Below are positions 44,814 to 53,350 of a DNA stretch of 64,000 bases, piece by piece. The DNA is from Candidatus Gastranaerophilales bacterium (lineage in GTDB: Bacteria > Cyanobacteriota > Vampirovibrionia > Gastranaerophilales > Gastranaerophilaceae): positions 16,411-80,410 of the forward strand of contig CALUUI010000009.1 in the NCBI GenBank assembly GCA_944323925.1. Reading direction: 5' to 3'. The notes under the pieces were generated by a model, which was not told where the DNA came from, made no database searches, and worked only from the letters and a program-made list of their open reading frames with translations. How positions within the stretch are numbered: the stretch's first letter is position 1; each line of letters opens with the position of its first letter. A program made the position numbers and the translations under genes.

Positions 44814-44840
44814 ATTATAATCAACTAACCCAAATTATTT

Positions 44841-45062
44841 TTAACACCAAAAATGGCAATGATGATGGTGATGATGTGGAGGTGGACAACAACCCCCTCC
44901 GAAAAATCCGCCAAATCCCCAGATTGATGGCATTACTCCAAATCCGCCACCCCAGAAACCGCCAAATGGGCTTATTCGGCTCATTAATCCAAATCCTGCT
45001 CCCATTGCAAGTCCTGCCGCTGCTCCGATTCCTATATTCTTAAAAAAGTTACCAATCGACAT
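44841..45062 (-). CDS. 73-aa Gly-rich protein with Cys/His tail
   Basis: Not recognised. The N-terminal part (MSIGNFFKNIGIGAAAGLAMG) is amphipathic; the middle is Gly/Phe/Trp-rich; the last 16 residues are Cys-Cys-Pro-Pro-Pro, six His, Cys-His-Phe-Trp-Cys, with metal-binding potential. There is no typical signal peptide. It resembles small Gly-rich membrane-associated or bacteriocin-like peptides and histidine-rich metal-storage tails, but neither is shown. AATAACGATG precedes it with no clear ribosome site. Confidence 0.55.
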   Translation of the reverse strand: MSIGNFFKNIGIGAAAGLAMGAGFGLMSRISPFGGFWGGGFGVMPSIWGFGGFFGGGCCPPPHHHHHHCHFWC

Positions 45063-45178
45063 CGTTATTATTCCCCGTTTTTCTAATTCCCTTATATTTA
45101 TTAAGTATTTCTTTTCTTAAAAATTGCCTTTTGTTAATATTTGTTAAGTTGTTCATTTCCGTATTTTTGTTTTAGATA

Positions 45179-45187
45179 TGCTATAAT
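45179..45187 (+). promoter_or_regulatory. Extended -10 promoter, leaderless (flippase-like gene)
   Basis: TG-C-TATAAT ends 6 bases before the ATG at 45194. No -35 match and no ribosome site are seen. Confidence 0.6.
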
Positions 45188-45193
45188 TGCCTT

Positions 45194-46174
45194 ATGAAGA
45201 AAAAGATTTTAGGGATTTGTGTTACTCTTTTATTTTTAGTACTGATATGCTTTAAAATTGATTTTTACAGTGTTTTAAAGGCCATTAAACTGTTTCATTT
45301 TTCTTCTATTATTCCAATTATTATTGTTTATATTTCTACTCTCTTATTACGGGGAATTCGTTGGAAGTGGTTTTTGAACAATAATTCGAAATATTCACCA
45401 TTAGAGCTTGCTAATATCTCTACTGTTGGCACGATGTTTAATATTTTTATTCCTGCAAGGGCCGGAGATGTTTTTAGAGCATACTATTTAGGGCATATTA
45501 AGGATGAAAACAAAATTAAAATTTTTGGTTCTGTTATTTTAGAAAGAATTTTTGATGGCATCGCTGTTTTTCTTATTCTTCTTTTCTCTGTCAAAATGTA
45601 CTTTCACTCATCAGATATTATTAATTTTACTACTTGGTCTGCCGGTATTCTTTTCCTTAGCAGTTTTATTTTAGCAGTTTTTTTGTTTCAATCCGGAAGA
45701 GTTCTTATTATATTTGATTTCTTGTTAGGCAAGCTAAATTCTAATACTAAATTGTTTAAGTTTATTGAAAATCTAAAATTACACACTCTTGCCTTTAGTC
45801 AAGGTTTTATGGCTTTAAATTCTACAAAATCATCTGTATTTATCTTTGTTTTAAGTTTACTAATATGGTTGTTGGAGTGTATTGTCGTTTATTTTATTAT
45901 CAATTCTTTCAGTCTATCTTTCCCTTTCTCGGCAGCTCTCTTTGTTCTTGCTCTAACTACGTTTTCGACGATGCTTCCTTCTACTTCTATTTTCTTAGGG
46001 CCATTTCAAGCTGCTTATATCCTTGCTCTTGGTATTTATGGTGCGGACAAAGAACTTGCTTTAGCTATTGCTATCGTTCATAATATTATTATAACAGTTA
46101 TTATTTCTTCTATTGGATTACTTTGGATTGCTAAAAACTATAATCTATTTGATAAAAATACTCTAAACAGGTGA
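45194..46174 (+). CDS. Flippase-like membrane protein (LPG synthase TM/UPF0104 family)
   Basis: 326 aa with about eight transmembrane segments. 'LRGIRWKWFL' near residue 52, then 'FIPARAGDVFRAYYL' near 92 and 'ILERIFDGIAVF' near 116, match the membrane domain of lysylphosphatidylglycerol synthases and the UPF0104/AglD-like flippase family. It probably moves or modifies lipid-linked sugars in the inner membrane. The soluble aminoacyl transferase domain is absent. The stop lies 61 bases before the next gene. Confidence 0.85.
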   Translation: MKKKILGICVTLLFLVLICFKIDFYSVLKAIKLFHFSSIIPIIIVYISTLLLRGIRWKWFLNNNSKYSPLELANISTVGTMFNIFIPARAGDVFRAYYLGHIKDENKIKIFGSVILERIFDGIAVFLILLFSVKMYFHSSDIINFTTWSAGILFLSSFILAVFLFQSGRVLIIFDFLLGKLNSNTKLFKFIENLKLHTLAFSQGFMALNSTKSSVFIFVLSLLIWLLECIVVYFIINSFSLSFPFSAALFVLALTTFSTMLPSTSIFLGPFQAAYILALGIYGADKELALAIAIVHNIIITVIISSIGLLWIAKNYNLFDKNTLNR

Positions 46175-46235
46175 TACCATGTTTTCTAATTAGTGTATAA
46201 TGTAATTGTAAAATTAGAGGGAAGGTTTTAGGGAA

Positions 46236-46598
46236 ATGTTAAATAATATTAATGATAATAACAAGGATAACTTACTTCAATCCCCTCTTGCTGACCAAAC
46301 TTTGGCAGCCAATACTGTTAAGTTTATCAATAAAAATGCTTATTCTTCTAATCCATATTCACAAGGATTATATATTGATAAAACTGATATTTCCGATACC
46401 GCGCTTAAACTCTATGAACGAGATAACGATATAAAAAAGTTTACACAAATTGCTATCTCTGATATGGATAATAATTCACATATTGACTTGATGAATGATT
46501 TGTTTGCTCAAGGGGTTTCGGACCCATTTGATGATAAAATTATTTCAGAGTTATCTGCGAACCCTGATTTATGGGGTGACTTAGGACTTGAAATGTGA
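46236..46598 (+). CDS. Unknown 120-aa protein
   Basis: Not recognised. Asn/Asp-rich, acidic, without signal peptide or membrane segment. 'DMDNNSHIDLMNDLFAQG' near residue 75 has an EF-hand-like Asp spacing, which may be chance. AGGG sites precede ATG, and TATAAT is about 35 bases upstream. It lies 15 bases before a TPR gene and the two may work together. Confidence 0.6.
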   Translation: MLNNINDNNKDNLLQSPLADQTLAANTVKFINKNAYSSNPYSQGLYIDKTDISDTALKLYERDNDIKKFTQIAISDMDNNSHIDLMNDLFAQGVSDPFDDKIISELSANPDLWGDLGLEM

Positions 46599-46604
46599 TA
46601 AAAT
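46596..46604 (+). promoter_or_regulatory. Extended -10 box before TPR gene
   Basis: TG-A-TAAAAT overlaps the stop of the previous gene and ends 9 bases before the TPR start; no ribosome site. A leader of at most 3 bases is implied. Confidence 0.45.
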
Positions 46605-46613
46605 ATTCTCGTT

Positions 46614-47792
46614 ATGGGAAGATTTGAATACGTCGCTAGTTCAAGTACTTATGATTATATGTTAGACAAGGCTTCTGAATTTTATTCAGAAGGAAATTAT
46701 AGTGATGCCTTGGTTTTGTATTTGGAGATTATGAATACCGGAGTTGATGATTCTATATATTATCAAACAGCTCTTTGTTATAATAAGTTGAATAATTTGG
46801 ATAAAGCTGTTGAGTACTTGGAAAAGTCATTAGCGCTAAATGACAGAAGACTTAGTGCTTTTGTTATGCTTGCAGAAATTTATTCAAAGTTGGGTGATAA
46901 TAAAAAAGCTATATATAATTATTTGAGAGCAAGGACTATAAAACCTGATCATTCCGCTTCAATTCTTGAGCTTGCAAAACTTTTTGCTCTTGAGAACAAA
47001 GAATTTGAGTCGGTTTATTTCTATAATAAGTTTATACAGTTTGCCAAAGATAAAAAATCAAGGGAATATCGACAAATATCATCTGATATTAATAACAGAA
47101 GAACTACCGCATCAAGAAACTTCAGTTCTGGTATTCGTGAATTTAATAAAGGGAATTTGTTTGCCTCCAAAAATGAATTTGTAAGAGCAAATGAGCTTTA
47201 TCCGATTGATTATGAAACCAATTATAATCTAGCGAGGGTTTGTAACGATTCCGGTGATTTTAATACTTCATTAAGGTATTTTCAAAGGGCGTTATTTCTG
47301 GATGATACTGATAAAAAGATATATATGTATTTGGCGTCTGTTTATTCAAAAATAAGAGATTACTCAAGGGCTTATTGTTTTACAAAAAAATACTTGGATT
47401 TTGTTGTTAAGGAAAATAATCAGGCAGAATATTTAAAAACAATAAAAACTTTAAAGGCTTTTGAACCGTACAAAATGGCAGGAAATGTATCTGTTAATAT
47501 TGCAGAAAACTATTTTAATAATAACAGATATATTGAAGCAAAACTTGAGTATGATTGTGTTTTAATACTTCAGCCTGAATTAGAATCGGAGTTAAAGAGT
47601 AAAATAAATATGCTTAATTTAGTTATTCATCCGGAAAAAGTATTAGCAGAATTATATATTGAAAAGGGGAAATCATTATATAATCTGGGGAAAATAAAAG
47701 AAGCGGAGAGCTTTTTTACGAGAGTTATGGAGATAACCTCTGCAAATACACAAGAGTATAAATTGGCAAAGTCCAGAGTTGGAAATGTTTAA
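46614..47792 (+). CDS. TPR-repeat protein
   Basis: 392 aa, cytoplasmic. TPR units are readable at about 15-135 and 175-260 and again at 280-385 ('A-x-x-LY-x-E', 'KA-x-EY-L-EK'). It overlaps the CxxCxxCC gene by 8 bases (from 47785). The role is not known. Confidence 0.85.
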   Translation: MGRFEYVASSSTYDYMLDKASEFYSEGNYSDALVLYLEIMNTGVDDSIYYQTALCYNKLNNLDKAVEYLEKSLALNDRRLSAFVMLAEIYSKLGDNKKAIYNYLRARTIKPDHSASILELAKLFALENKEFESVYFYNKFIQFAKDKKSREYRQISSDINNRRTTASRNFSSGIREFNKGNLFASKNEFVRANELYPIDYETNYNLARVCNDSGDFNTSLRYFQRALFLDDTDKKIYMYLASVYSKIRDYSRAYCFTKKYLDFVVKENNQAEYLKTIKTLKAFEPYKMAGNVSVNIAENYFNNNRYIEAKLEYDCVLILQPELESELKSKINMLNLVIHPEKVLAELYIEKGKSLYNLGKIKEAESFFTRVMEITSANTQEYKLAKSRVGNV

Positions 47793-48201
47793 GCAAATAA
47801 AACGTTTTATATACACAAAAATCCTCAAGAGAAAATACTACAGAACCGGAAAGTGTAATGGATGTGGGCGTTGCTGTAGGAAAATTTATGTTAAAAATTT
47901 TAAGCATGTTATAACAGATGAAAAAGAGTTTGAAAAATTACAATATCTTCACAGGTTTTATTCTTATTTACGAGTAATAGGTAAGGATGAAACGGGCTTG
48001 ATATTTGAGTGCACCCAACTTGATCCTGAGACAAACAAGTGTAAAATACATAAAACCAGACCGGGAATTTGCAGAAGGTATCCGCAAGAGGAAATGTTAT
48101 CAATGGGCGGAGAATTGTCCCAAGGGTGTGGGTATCATTTGGAGCCGATTGTGCCGTTTTCGGAAGTGTTTGATAAAATTTCTAAAAAATCAAAAAAATA
48201 G
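47785..48201 (+). CDS. YkgJ-family CxxCxxCC protein
   Basis: 138 aa. The motif GKCNGCGRCCRKI near residue 24 is the CxxCxxCC signature, with further Cys in 'FECTQLDPETNKCKIHKTRPGICRRYP' (near 74-100) and 'GCGYH'. These are proposed zinc or iron-sulfur sites. The start is ATG 47785 or TTG 47779 two codons earlier. Overlaps the TPR gene. Confidence 0.85.
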   Translation: MFKQIKRFIYTKILKRKYYRTGKCNGCGRCCRKIYVKNFKHVITDEKEFEKLQYLHRFYSYLRVIGKDETGLIFECTQLDPETNKCKIHKTRPGICRRYPQEEMLSMGGELSQGCGYHLEPIVPFSEVFDKISKKSKK

Positions 48202-48206
48202 AATTG

Positions 48207-48215
48207 TGGTAAAAT
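48207..48215 (+). promoter_or_regulatory. Extended -10 promoter of mrnC, leaderless
   Basis: TG-G-TAAAAT ends 6 bases before ATG 48222; no ribosome site. Confidence 0.55.
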
Positions 48216-48221
48216 CATTTT

Positions 48222-48590
48222 ATGGAAATACCAATTAGGAATTATGCGCATCTCGGTGATGCAATATGGGAAGTAATCGTTCGTAAGTATACTTTTGACA
48301 AAAATTTTGATACTAAACAATTGCATAATGCTACTACCAAAAGAGTGAATGCGAAGTATCAAAGTGATTTGTTCAGATTTATTGAGTCAATGTTAACAGT
48401 GGAAGAAGCGGAGTATGCAAGACGTGCAAGAAATCTTTCAGTACCAATAGGTCGGCGAAGTATTCAAGCTGAATATCGAATAGCTACTGCTTTTGAAGCT
48501 CTTATTGGATATTGGTATATAAATGATAAAAAACGTTATGAAGAAATGAAGAATCTTTTGATACCAAAAATAGAAGAAATCATTGAATAA
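48222..48590 (+). CDS. mrnC: Mini-ribonuclease 3
   Basis: 122 aa RNase III catalytic domain without a dsRNA-binding domain. 'NYAHLGDAIWEVIVRK' near 7-22 holds the catalytic Asp. 'EYRIATAFEALIGYWY' near 87-102 holds the paired Glu. It matures 23S rRNA and processes dsRNA in bacteria that have it (Firmicutes, Cyanobacteria). The gene is 11 bases before mutL. Confidence 0.9.
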   Translation: MEIPIRNYAHLGDAIWEVIVRKYTFDKNFDTKQLHNATTKRVNAKYQSDLFRFIESMLTVEEAEYARRARNLSVPIGRRSIQAEYRIATAFEALIGYWYINDKKRYEEMKNLLIPKIEEIIE

Positions 48591-48601
48591 GAGGTATTTA
48601 A

Positions 48602-50392
48602 ATGTCTAAAATCATCCAGTTAGATAAAAATTTAATCAATCAGATAGCGGCAGGTGAAGTTATAGAAAGACCTGCATCAGTTGTAAAGGAGCTTGTAGAC
48701 AATTCTATAGATGCAGGAGCAACGAGAATAAGTATTTTAATAGATAATGAATGCAGGAATATAAGAGTTGCTGATAACGGTTGTGGTATAGATGAAGAAG
48801 ATGTGGTTTTAGCTTTTTCTAAGCATGCTACAAGTAAAATTAAAACAGTTGATGATTTATATAATATCTCAACTTTAGGATTTAGAGGTGAAGCGTTATC
48901 AAGTATTATTTCAATATCGAAAGTAACTTGTACAACCAAGACAAAAGATGCCCAAAACGGAACGAAAGTTGAGTGTCAAAATAGTGAAGTGAAAGTTGTT
49001 AAAACTGGTTGTGCTGACGGAACTATTATGGATATTCGTGATTTATTTTACAATGTTCCCGCAAGACTAAAATTCCTGAAGAGTGAAAAAACAGAATTTT
49101 CTTACATTTCTGAATTGATTGAAAGTTTTGCTGTTGCTCATCCGGAGATTAGTTTTGAATTAAAAAATAATGACAAAGTTGTTTTAAAGACCCTTGGTGC
49201 TGATGGATTAAAAGCGGTTATCAAAAATCTATTTTCTCTTGAGGTTTCGGAAAATTTCAGAGAGGTTTTAAAGACAGATAAAATTTCTAATCTGAAATTA
49301 TCCGGTTATGTAAGTGTACCTAGTTTTACAAGATCGTCAAAAAAAGATTATTTTATTTACGTTAATAACAGAGCAGTAAAATGTCCGGTTATTCAAAAAG
49401 CAATAGACAACGCTTACAGAAATACACTTCCTCAAGGTAAGTATCCGTTTATTATTTTAAATTTGGAGTTGCCGTCATCGGAGGTGGATGTTAATGTGCA
49501 TCCGACCAAAAAAGAAGTTAGGTATAAGAATACAAACCAGATATTCAATTTTGTATCTTCTTCAATCATAGGTGCATTGACGAGTGGGAATAAACCTAAA
49601 TCTATTGATGAACAATCAAGTGTGCAAAAAGAATCAGAAAAAATTGTTAGCTTCACAGATTATGCAAAAAAGGAACCAATTTTTGTTGATGATAATTCAG
49701 ATAATGATGACACTTTTGTTCCTGCAAGGCAAACAATATCTCCTGAAATTTTTAGGGCGCAAAACTCAGGGGAAAGTGCCGCTTCGTTTAGACAGGAGAG
49801 TATAGTTTTTAGTGAAAGCAGACCTGTTGAGTATAAAAAAGACGAAAATATAATCGGGCAGTATCGTAAAACATATATTTTAATAGAGGTGGAAGAAGGT
49901 CTGGAAATTGTAGACCAACATATTGCAGAGGAACGTTATATTTATGAAAAGCTAAAGAAATCTCAGGAAGTTGTTTCTCAAATATTATTTATATCAGATG
50001 TACTAGAAGTATCGCCCGAAAATATGGAGCGTTTAAAAGATAATAAATCTATTTACGAAAAATTTGGTTATAGTATTGAGTTTTTAAATGAAAAAGAAAT
50101 TACGTTTAAGAAATTACCGCCAGCAATAGCAAGAATAGAACCCAATGAAATTCTTAATGATTTATTGGAAAATTTAAGCGGAGATGTTAACGGTATAGAG
50201 GAAAAAATTCTCATTATGACTTCTTGTAAATCAGCAGTCAAGGCCAATACGCCTCTAAACATGTTTCAAATGCAAGAAATCATCAAGAATTGGCGGAGCT
50301 GTGAAAAACCATATACGTGTCCCCACGGCCGCCCTATTTCAAAAATTATTAAGCACGAGGATATTGCAAAATTCTTTCTCAGAAACAGTTAA
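48602..50392 (+). CDS. mutL: DNA mismatch repair protein MutL
   Basis: 596 aa. The N-terminal GHKL ATPase has 'ELVDNSIDAGAT', 'DNGCGI' and 'GFRGEAL' (35-100) and 'VHPTKKEVR' near 300. The C-terminal dimer and endonuclease part has the DQH-x-AE-E-RYIYE motif (Ile where Ala is usual) near 438, 'CKSAVKAN' near 542 and CPHGRPI near 578. The endonuclease form of MutL is therefore expected, nicking DNA with MutS. A short linker (about 330-420) is Ser/Asp-rich. AGAGG lies 7 bases upstream of ATG. Confidence 0.96.
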   Translation: MSKIIQLDKNLINQIAAGEVIERPASVVKELVDNSIDAGATRISILIDNECRNIRVADNGCGIDEEDVVLAFSKHATSKIKTVDDLYNISTLGFRGEALSSIISISKVTCTTKTKDAQNGTKVECQNSEVKVVKTGCADGTIMDIRDLFYNVPARLKFLKSEKTEFSYISELIESFAVAHPEISFELKNNDKVVLKTLGADGLKAVIKNLFSLEVSENFREVLKTDKISNLKLSGYVSVPSFTRSSKKDYFIYVNNRAVKCPVIQKAIDNAYRNTLPQGKYPFIILNLELPSSEVDVNVHPTKKEVRYKNTNQIFNFVSSSIIGALTSGNKPKSIDEQSSVQKESEKIVSFTDYAKKEPIFVDDNSDNDDTFVPARQTISPEIFRAQNSGESAASFRQESIVFSESRPVEYKKDENIIGQYRKTYILIEVEEGLEIVDQHIAEERYIYEKLKKSQEVVSQILFISDVLEVSPENMERLKDNKSIYEKFGYSIEFLNEKEITFKKLPPAIARIEPNEILNDLLENLSGDVNGIEEKILIMTSCKSAVKANTPLNMFQMQEIIKNWRSCEKPYTCPHGRPISKIIKHEDIAKFFLRNS

Positions 50393-50468
50393 TCATCTTT
50401 CTAAATCTTGACTAGATTATAAAAATATGATATCCCCGTAATAGAATAGCTAAAATGAGGATAAATGT

Positions 50469-52463
50469 ATGGCTCAAGTATCAAGGCGATTGATTGTAGG
50501 CAGACCTGTTACACTCCCTGAGGAAGAGAATGATGACTTAATTTTTGATATAGATGTAGCACTTGCTGAAGAATATTGTAAAAATAAAGAATATGATAAA
50601 GGATTTGAATTATACGAAAGACTTGTTCGTAAGGCTTTTGGTGATATTGATTTAAAAAACAGGTACATGCGTCAATTAAAAACGTATGCTGAATCTTTAC
50701 AAAAAGAGAAAAAATATGGTAAAGCTCTAGAGCAGTACAAAAAACTCATTAAGCAAAATACGACGGATCCTTATATATTTAAGAATACGGCTATTTGTTT
50801 AAAAGAGCTTGGACAATCTTTAAGGGCTTTGAGATTCTTTGAAAAGTATGAAGAAACTGCTTATGATAAAGAAGAAGTTTATAAATATTTGGCTGATATT
50901 TATTATGAAAATATAAAAGATTACGAAAAAGCTATTGAGTATTATGAAAGAATGCTTGAAAAGAATCCAAATGATGCATTTATTTATAATATGCTAGGGC
51001 ACTTATATTCTACATATTATCAAGATAAATATATGGATAAACAAATATATTATCTAAAAAAAGCGGCAGAATTAGAACCAAACAACAGGGTAATTATAAA
51101 GAATACTGCTTATGTATTAGGTAAATTTAGATTGTTTGAAGAAGCAGACAAATATTATGCTCGATTGCAACAGCTAAATCCATCACATTCTGATTTACAC
51201 AGTTATGGAGGATATTTAGTTAGTAAGAGAGATTTTGCAAACGGTTTCAGGTTCCTAATGCATAGATTTAGTAAAGAAGATTTGGATGATGGAGCATTTC
51301 CACCAATATTTTTGAACAAAAAGGTTAGATGGAATGACAAGATGGATTTAACCGGAAAACATGTAATTCTTCATTTTGAACAGGGTTTCGGTGATTCAAT
51401 AATGTTTATTCGATTTTTGGATCAAGTAAAAGAAATGTGCAAAAAAGTTTCAATAGTTGTTCAAAAGCCATTATTAGAACTATTTGTCGGTTCTGACTTG
51501 GGTTGTGACATATATCCCGATGATATTCCTATGGGTATGAAATACGATGTTGTAATCCCAATGATGGATTTACCTCTGGTTTGCCATACCACTGCTGATA
51601 GTATTCCTCGTGCAGAGGGATATTTAAAAGTTGATCAAAAATATATTGATGAATTTAGGGAGCAATACATTCATAAAAATGATAAATTTAAAATCGGTAT
51701 AGCATACGAAGGTTCAATAATGGGTAAGGAAACCGACCGTGATATTCCTCTAAAGTTTATGTATCCATTAATGGAGTTACCTGGAGTTGAAATATATTGT
51801 TTCCAAGTCTCAGACCCAAGTAATCAAATGGATAGAGTTCCATCTAATCTTCAGTTTACAAGGCTGGGGGATAAATTGAAAAACTTTAGAGATACAGCAG
51901 CAGGTCTAAAATGTATGGATATGTTTATATCATCAGATAATGGTGTTATGAACTTAGCCGGAGCGTTAGGTATTCCTTCGATATGTTTGTTTAATACAAT
52001 TTCTGAATGGCGTTGGATAGATACCCAAGGTGATGATGTTGCTTGGTATAAATCTGTTAAACCGATTCAGGCGCCTACTTCAAGAGCTTGGGATATAACT
52101 ATTAAACAGGCAATAGAGATTATAGAAAAAAAACAGGTAGAAAAACTGAATAATAAGTTAAAATTATCAGCACCAAAAGGGTCTATAAAATCTAAAAATA
52201 TAAGTCCTAATGCTATGGTATCCTTAGAAGCGGTAGCCGGTTTGCTTGATGAAGAAGCTGAAAAAGAAAAGAAACCAGTAAAACGTCGTACAAAAAAAGT
52301 AACAGAAAGTAAAACGGAAAAGACGCAGAAATCTTCAACTAAAAAAGTTTCGACGGGAAAGGTTGATAAAAAAACAACAGCAAAATCGAAAATTTCTAAG
52401 ACAAAAACTACGGACACAAAAAAATCAACAAAAACAACTAATACGAAGAAAAAAGAAAAATAG
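50469..52463 (+). CDS. TPR protein with glycosyltransferase-family-9-like domain
   Basis: 664 aa. TPR units span about 25-240. From about 295 ('KHVILHFEQGFGDSIMFIRFL') to 560 the sequence matches heptosyltransferase-like GT9 domains attached to TPRs, with 'SSDNGVMNLAGALGIPSICLF' near 495. The last 65 residues are almost only Lys, Thr, Ser, Arg, a basic disordered tail. The acceptor is unknown; TPR-GT proteins often modify proteins or lipids. GAGG lies 8 bases before ATG. A strong terminator follows. Confidence 0.85.
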   Translation: MAQVSRRLIVGRPVTLPEEENDDLIFDIDVALAEEYCKNKEYDKGFELYERLVRKAFGDIDLKNRYMRQLKTYAESLQKEKKYGKALEQYKKLIKQNTTDPYIFKNTAICLKELGQSLRALRFFEKYEETAYDKEEVYKYLADIYYENIKDYEKAIEYYERMLEKNPNDAFIYNMLGHLYSTYYQDKYMDKQIYYLKKAAELEPNNRVIIKNTAYVLGKFRLFEEADKYYARLQQLNPSHSDLHSYGGYLVSKRDFANGFRFLMHRFSKEDLDDGAFPPIFLNKKVRWNDKMDLTGKHVILHFEQGFGDSIMFIRFLDQVKEMCKKVSIVVQKPLLELFVGSDLGCDIYPDDIPMGMKYDVVIPMMDLPLVCHTTADSIPRAEGYLKVDQKYIDEFREQYIHKNDKFKIGIAYEGSIMGKETDRDIPLKFMYPLMELPGVEIYCFQVSDPSNQMDRVPSNLQFTRLGDKLKNFRDTAAGLKCMDMFISSDNGVMNLAGALGIPSICLFNTISEWRWIDTQGDDVAWYKSVKPIQAPTSRAWDITIKQAIEIIEKKQVEKLNNKLKLSAPKGSIKSKNISPNAMVSLEAVAGLLDEEAEKEKKPVKRRTKKVTESKTEKTQKSSTKKVSTGKVDKKTTAKSKISKTKTTDTKKSTKTTNTKKKEK

Positions 52464-52467
52464 AATG

Positions 52468-52507
52468 TAAAAATAGCTGTTCTTATATAAGAACAGCTAT
52501 TTTTTAG
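52468..52507. terminator. Bidirectional terminator
   Basis: AAATAGCTGTTCTTAT and ATAAGAACAGCTATTT form a near-perfect palindrome between convergent genes, with flanking A/T runs. Confidence 0.92.
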
Positions 52508-52533
52508 GAAAAAAGAAAAACGGATAAGGAAAA

Positions 52534-53196
52534 TTAATTAATATTTGATTTGTATTCTTCAAGAACTTGGTTTTCTTCAGGAACAGTTCTTGAAACAGAA
52601 TCATAGTACAATTCAGCACGATGTTTCAGCTCATATTTTGCATCATCACCTGTTAAGATAGCAATAACTTCATCATAATCCGAGTCATCCGAATTATTAT
52701 CATCAGAGTTATTTGAGTCGTCTAAATCTTCTTCGATAATTTTTTTATCTTTTTTAGCAAGTTTTTTATTATTAAAAATTTTTAATCTGCCCATTTTTTC
52801 ACCACGGTAAAGGCAGCCCATAAATAGTACTGCGTTTTCCAGTCCTTTAACATTAGGTAGCCCGTTTTTGAAATTATAGTAGGCATTTTCAATATCAATA
52901 TCAAATTCTTCGCCATAGGATGCTAAAAGTTCTTTAGCTACAGTGTTTAATAATGTTCTTGATTTAAAGTTATCATTTTTAGCCGAAGCAATACTTAGTT
53001 TAAGTGAAATTTCCGGATCATATCCTTCAACTTCAAGTGTATCAGAGTGTGCAGAACGAGCAATAATATGCTTAGCGCTAGTTGTCAGGGATGAAAAAAT
53101 GCGGGAATTGATTTTTGCATTGTTAGTGTCGAATTTATTTCCAACCTTTCCTGTATTCCCTGTATTATTTACATTGTTTGACGAGTTATTACTCAT
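52534..53196 (-). CDS. Unknown 220-aa acidic protein
   Basis: Not recognised. N-terminal 30 residues are Asn/Ser/Gly-rich, the middle (35-140) looks folded with 'GYDPEISLKLSIASAKNDNFKSRTLLNTVAKELLASYGEEFD', and about 150-175 is a run of Asp/Asn/Ser. There is no signal peptide. It has a GGAGAC ribosome site before ATG. Confidence 0.6.
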   Translation of the reverse strand: MSNNSSNNVNNTGNTGKVGNKFDTNNAKINSRIFSSLTTSAKHIIARSAHSDTLEVEGYDPEISLKLSIASAKNDNFKSRTLLNTVAKELLASYGEEFDIDIENAYYNFKNGLPNVKGLENAVLFMGCLYRGEKMGRLKIFNNKKLAKKDKKIIEEDLDDSNNSDDNNSDDSDYDEVIAILTGDDAKYELKHRAELYYDSVSRTVPEENQVLEEYKSNIN

Positions 53197-53303
53197 TTAT
53201 TGTCTCCTGTAAAATCTATTACGGCAAAATTTGAATGAAACTTTAATAAAAAAGGAAATAGTTTAACATAAATTTACAAAAATTTACGAGTTTGCACTAA
53301 AAC

Positions 53304-53331
53304 TTGAATAGAGATGTTTTTATTGTATAAT
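53304..53331 (+). promoter_or_regulatory. Promoter of the symporter-ileS unit
   Basis: TTGAAT (53304-53309), a 16-base spacer and TATAAT (53326-53331), 19 bases before the ATG, leaving a short leader with an AGGA site. Confidence 0.65.
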
Positions 53332-53350
53332 TTACACTTAGGAATGGATT

